Below are positions 63,913 to 64,000 of a DNA stretch of 64,000 nucleotides, piece after piece (position 1 is the first letter of the stretch; the number at the start of each line of letters is the position of its first letter). The stretch is taken from assembly GCF_017377735.1 (NCBI RefSeq), contig NZ_JAFVMH010000007.1, positions 1 through 64,000 of the forward strand, read 5' to 3'. Origin of the DNA: Acetobacter garciniae (GTDB lineage: Bacteria; Pseudomonadota; Alphaproteobacteria; Acetobacterales; Acetobacteraceae). The translations under genes and the position numbers were made by a program. Below the pieces are notes generated by a model. The model was not told the origin of the DNA. It worked only from the letters and a program-made list of their open reading frames with translations, and did no database searches.

Positions 63913-64000
63913 ATGCCGGCTGAAGCCCCAGCATGGTCCGTGCAGCCCGGCGCCCAGGGGCCAAGCCTGGTGCTGAGCGGAAGCTGGACCGTGCGCGGCG
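63913..64000 (+). CDS. MlaE-like ABC transporter permease, N-terminus only
   Basis: Only 29 codons are inside the window. GPSLVLSGSWTVRG resembles the STAS-like start of proteobacterial MlaE permeases (phospholipid transport between membranes), which often begin with a short beta-rich domain of this type. The frame is open to the window edge. Identity is tentative, because the membrane part is not visible. Confidence 0.5.
   Translation, partial: MPAEAPAWSVQPGAQGPSLVLSGSWTVRG

Noticed and set aside
63789-63923. 44-codon frame before the MlaE-like gene
   Set aside because: Arg/Pro-rich composition typical of chance frames in GC-rich DNA and no ribosome site. Kept only as a remark in the intergenic entry.

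Overview
The window is GC-rich chromosomal DNA from an alphaproteobacterium. Gene content and protein style point to an acetic acid bacterium (Acetobacteraceae, most like Komagataeibacter/Gluconacetobacter). This assignment is an inference from the proteins and from a dispersed intergenic repeat; no database search was possible. About half of the window is core chromosome and about half is a largely complete prophage of a contractile-tailed (myovirus-like) phage.

Left chromosomal arm (1-25,200). A minus-strand cluster holds a UDP-sugar epimerase (cut by the edge), a DUF192 protein, a glyoxalase II-like hydrolase and a host-attachment-family protein. Plus-strand genes follow: an XdhC-like and MobA-like pair, a RidA-like protein, a secreted CHAP-domain hydrolase and a eukaryote-like GT22 mannosyltransferase. 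Next come the glycine cleavage operon gcvT-gcvH-gcvP behind a tandem glycine riboswitch, the spermidine operon speD-speE, a 1215-residue exported protein with 14 pentapeptide repeats, an SDR dehydrogenase plus MFS transporter pair, a PAS-GGDEF-EAL cyclic-di-GMP enzyme, a YnfA-like membrane protein, a papain-like protein and a tiny H/D/R-rich lipoprotein.

Prophage (about 25,330-51,400). Nearly all genes lie on the minus strand, so the map reads right to left. It starts with a divergent switch (S24 repressor against an early DUF1376 gene), followed by early and regulatory genes, small and large terminase, portal, DUF2213 scaffold/protease, cement protein, DUF2184 capsid and head-tail connectors. 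The tail part has DUF3383 sheath, DUF3277 tube, tail chaperone, tape measure, baseplate hub, spike (Gp138), baseplate wedge (gpW-like, J-like, DUF2612), tail fibre and a lysis cassette. The tail chaperone carries a clear -1 frameshift site (T TTT TTC) and an open overlapping frame that ends 3 bases before the tape measure gene, a gpG/gpGT-type arrangement. Operators with the pattern TTGTGC-N9-GCACAA lie at the divergent switch and again before the gene at 51,090, which suggests one repressor controls both. No integrase or transposase is visible.

Right chromosomal arm (51,476-64,000). It holds a small lipoprotein, tRNA-Lys(TTT), a cyclophilin, coaD-gyrA (overlapping), a CPA1 cation/proton antiporter, a nitronate monooxygenase-like flavoprotein with a four-Cys C-terminal cluster, and truB-rpsO-pnp (transcribed in that order on the minus strand). 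At the edge is the start of a probable MlaE permease.

Three copies of an AT-rich double-palindrome repeat (about 25,274, 43,192 and 57,913) each sit directly after the stop of a minus-strand gene; one is inside the prophage.
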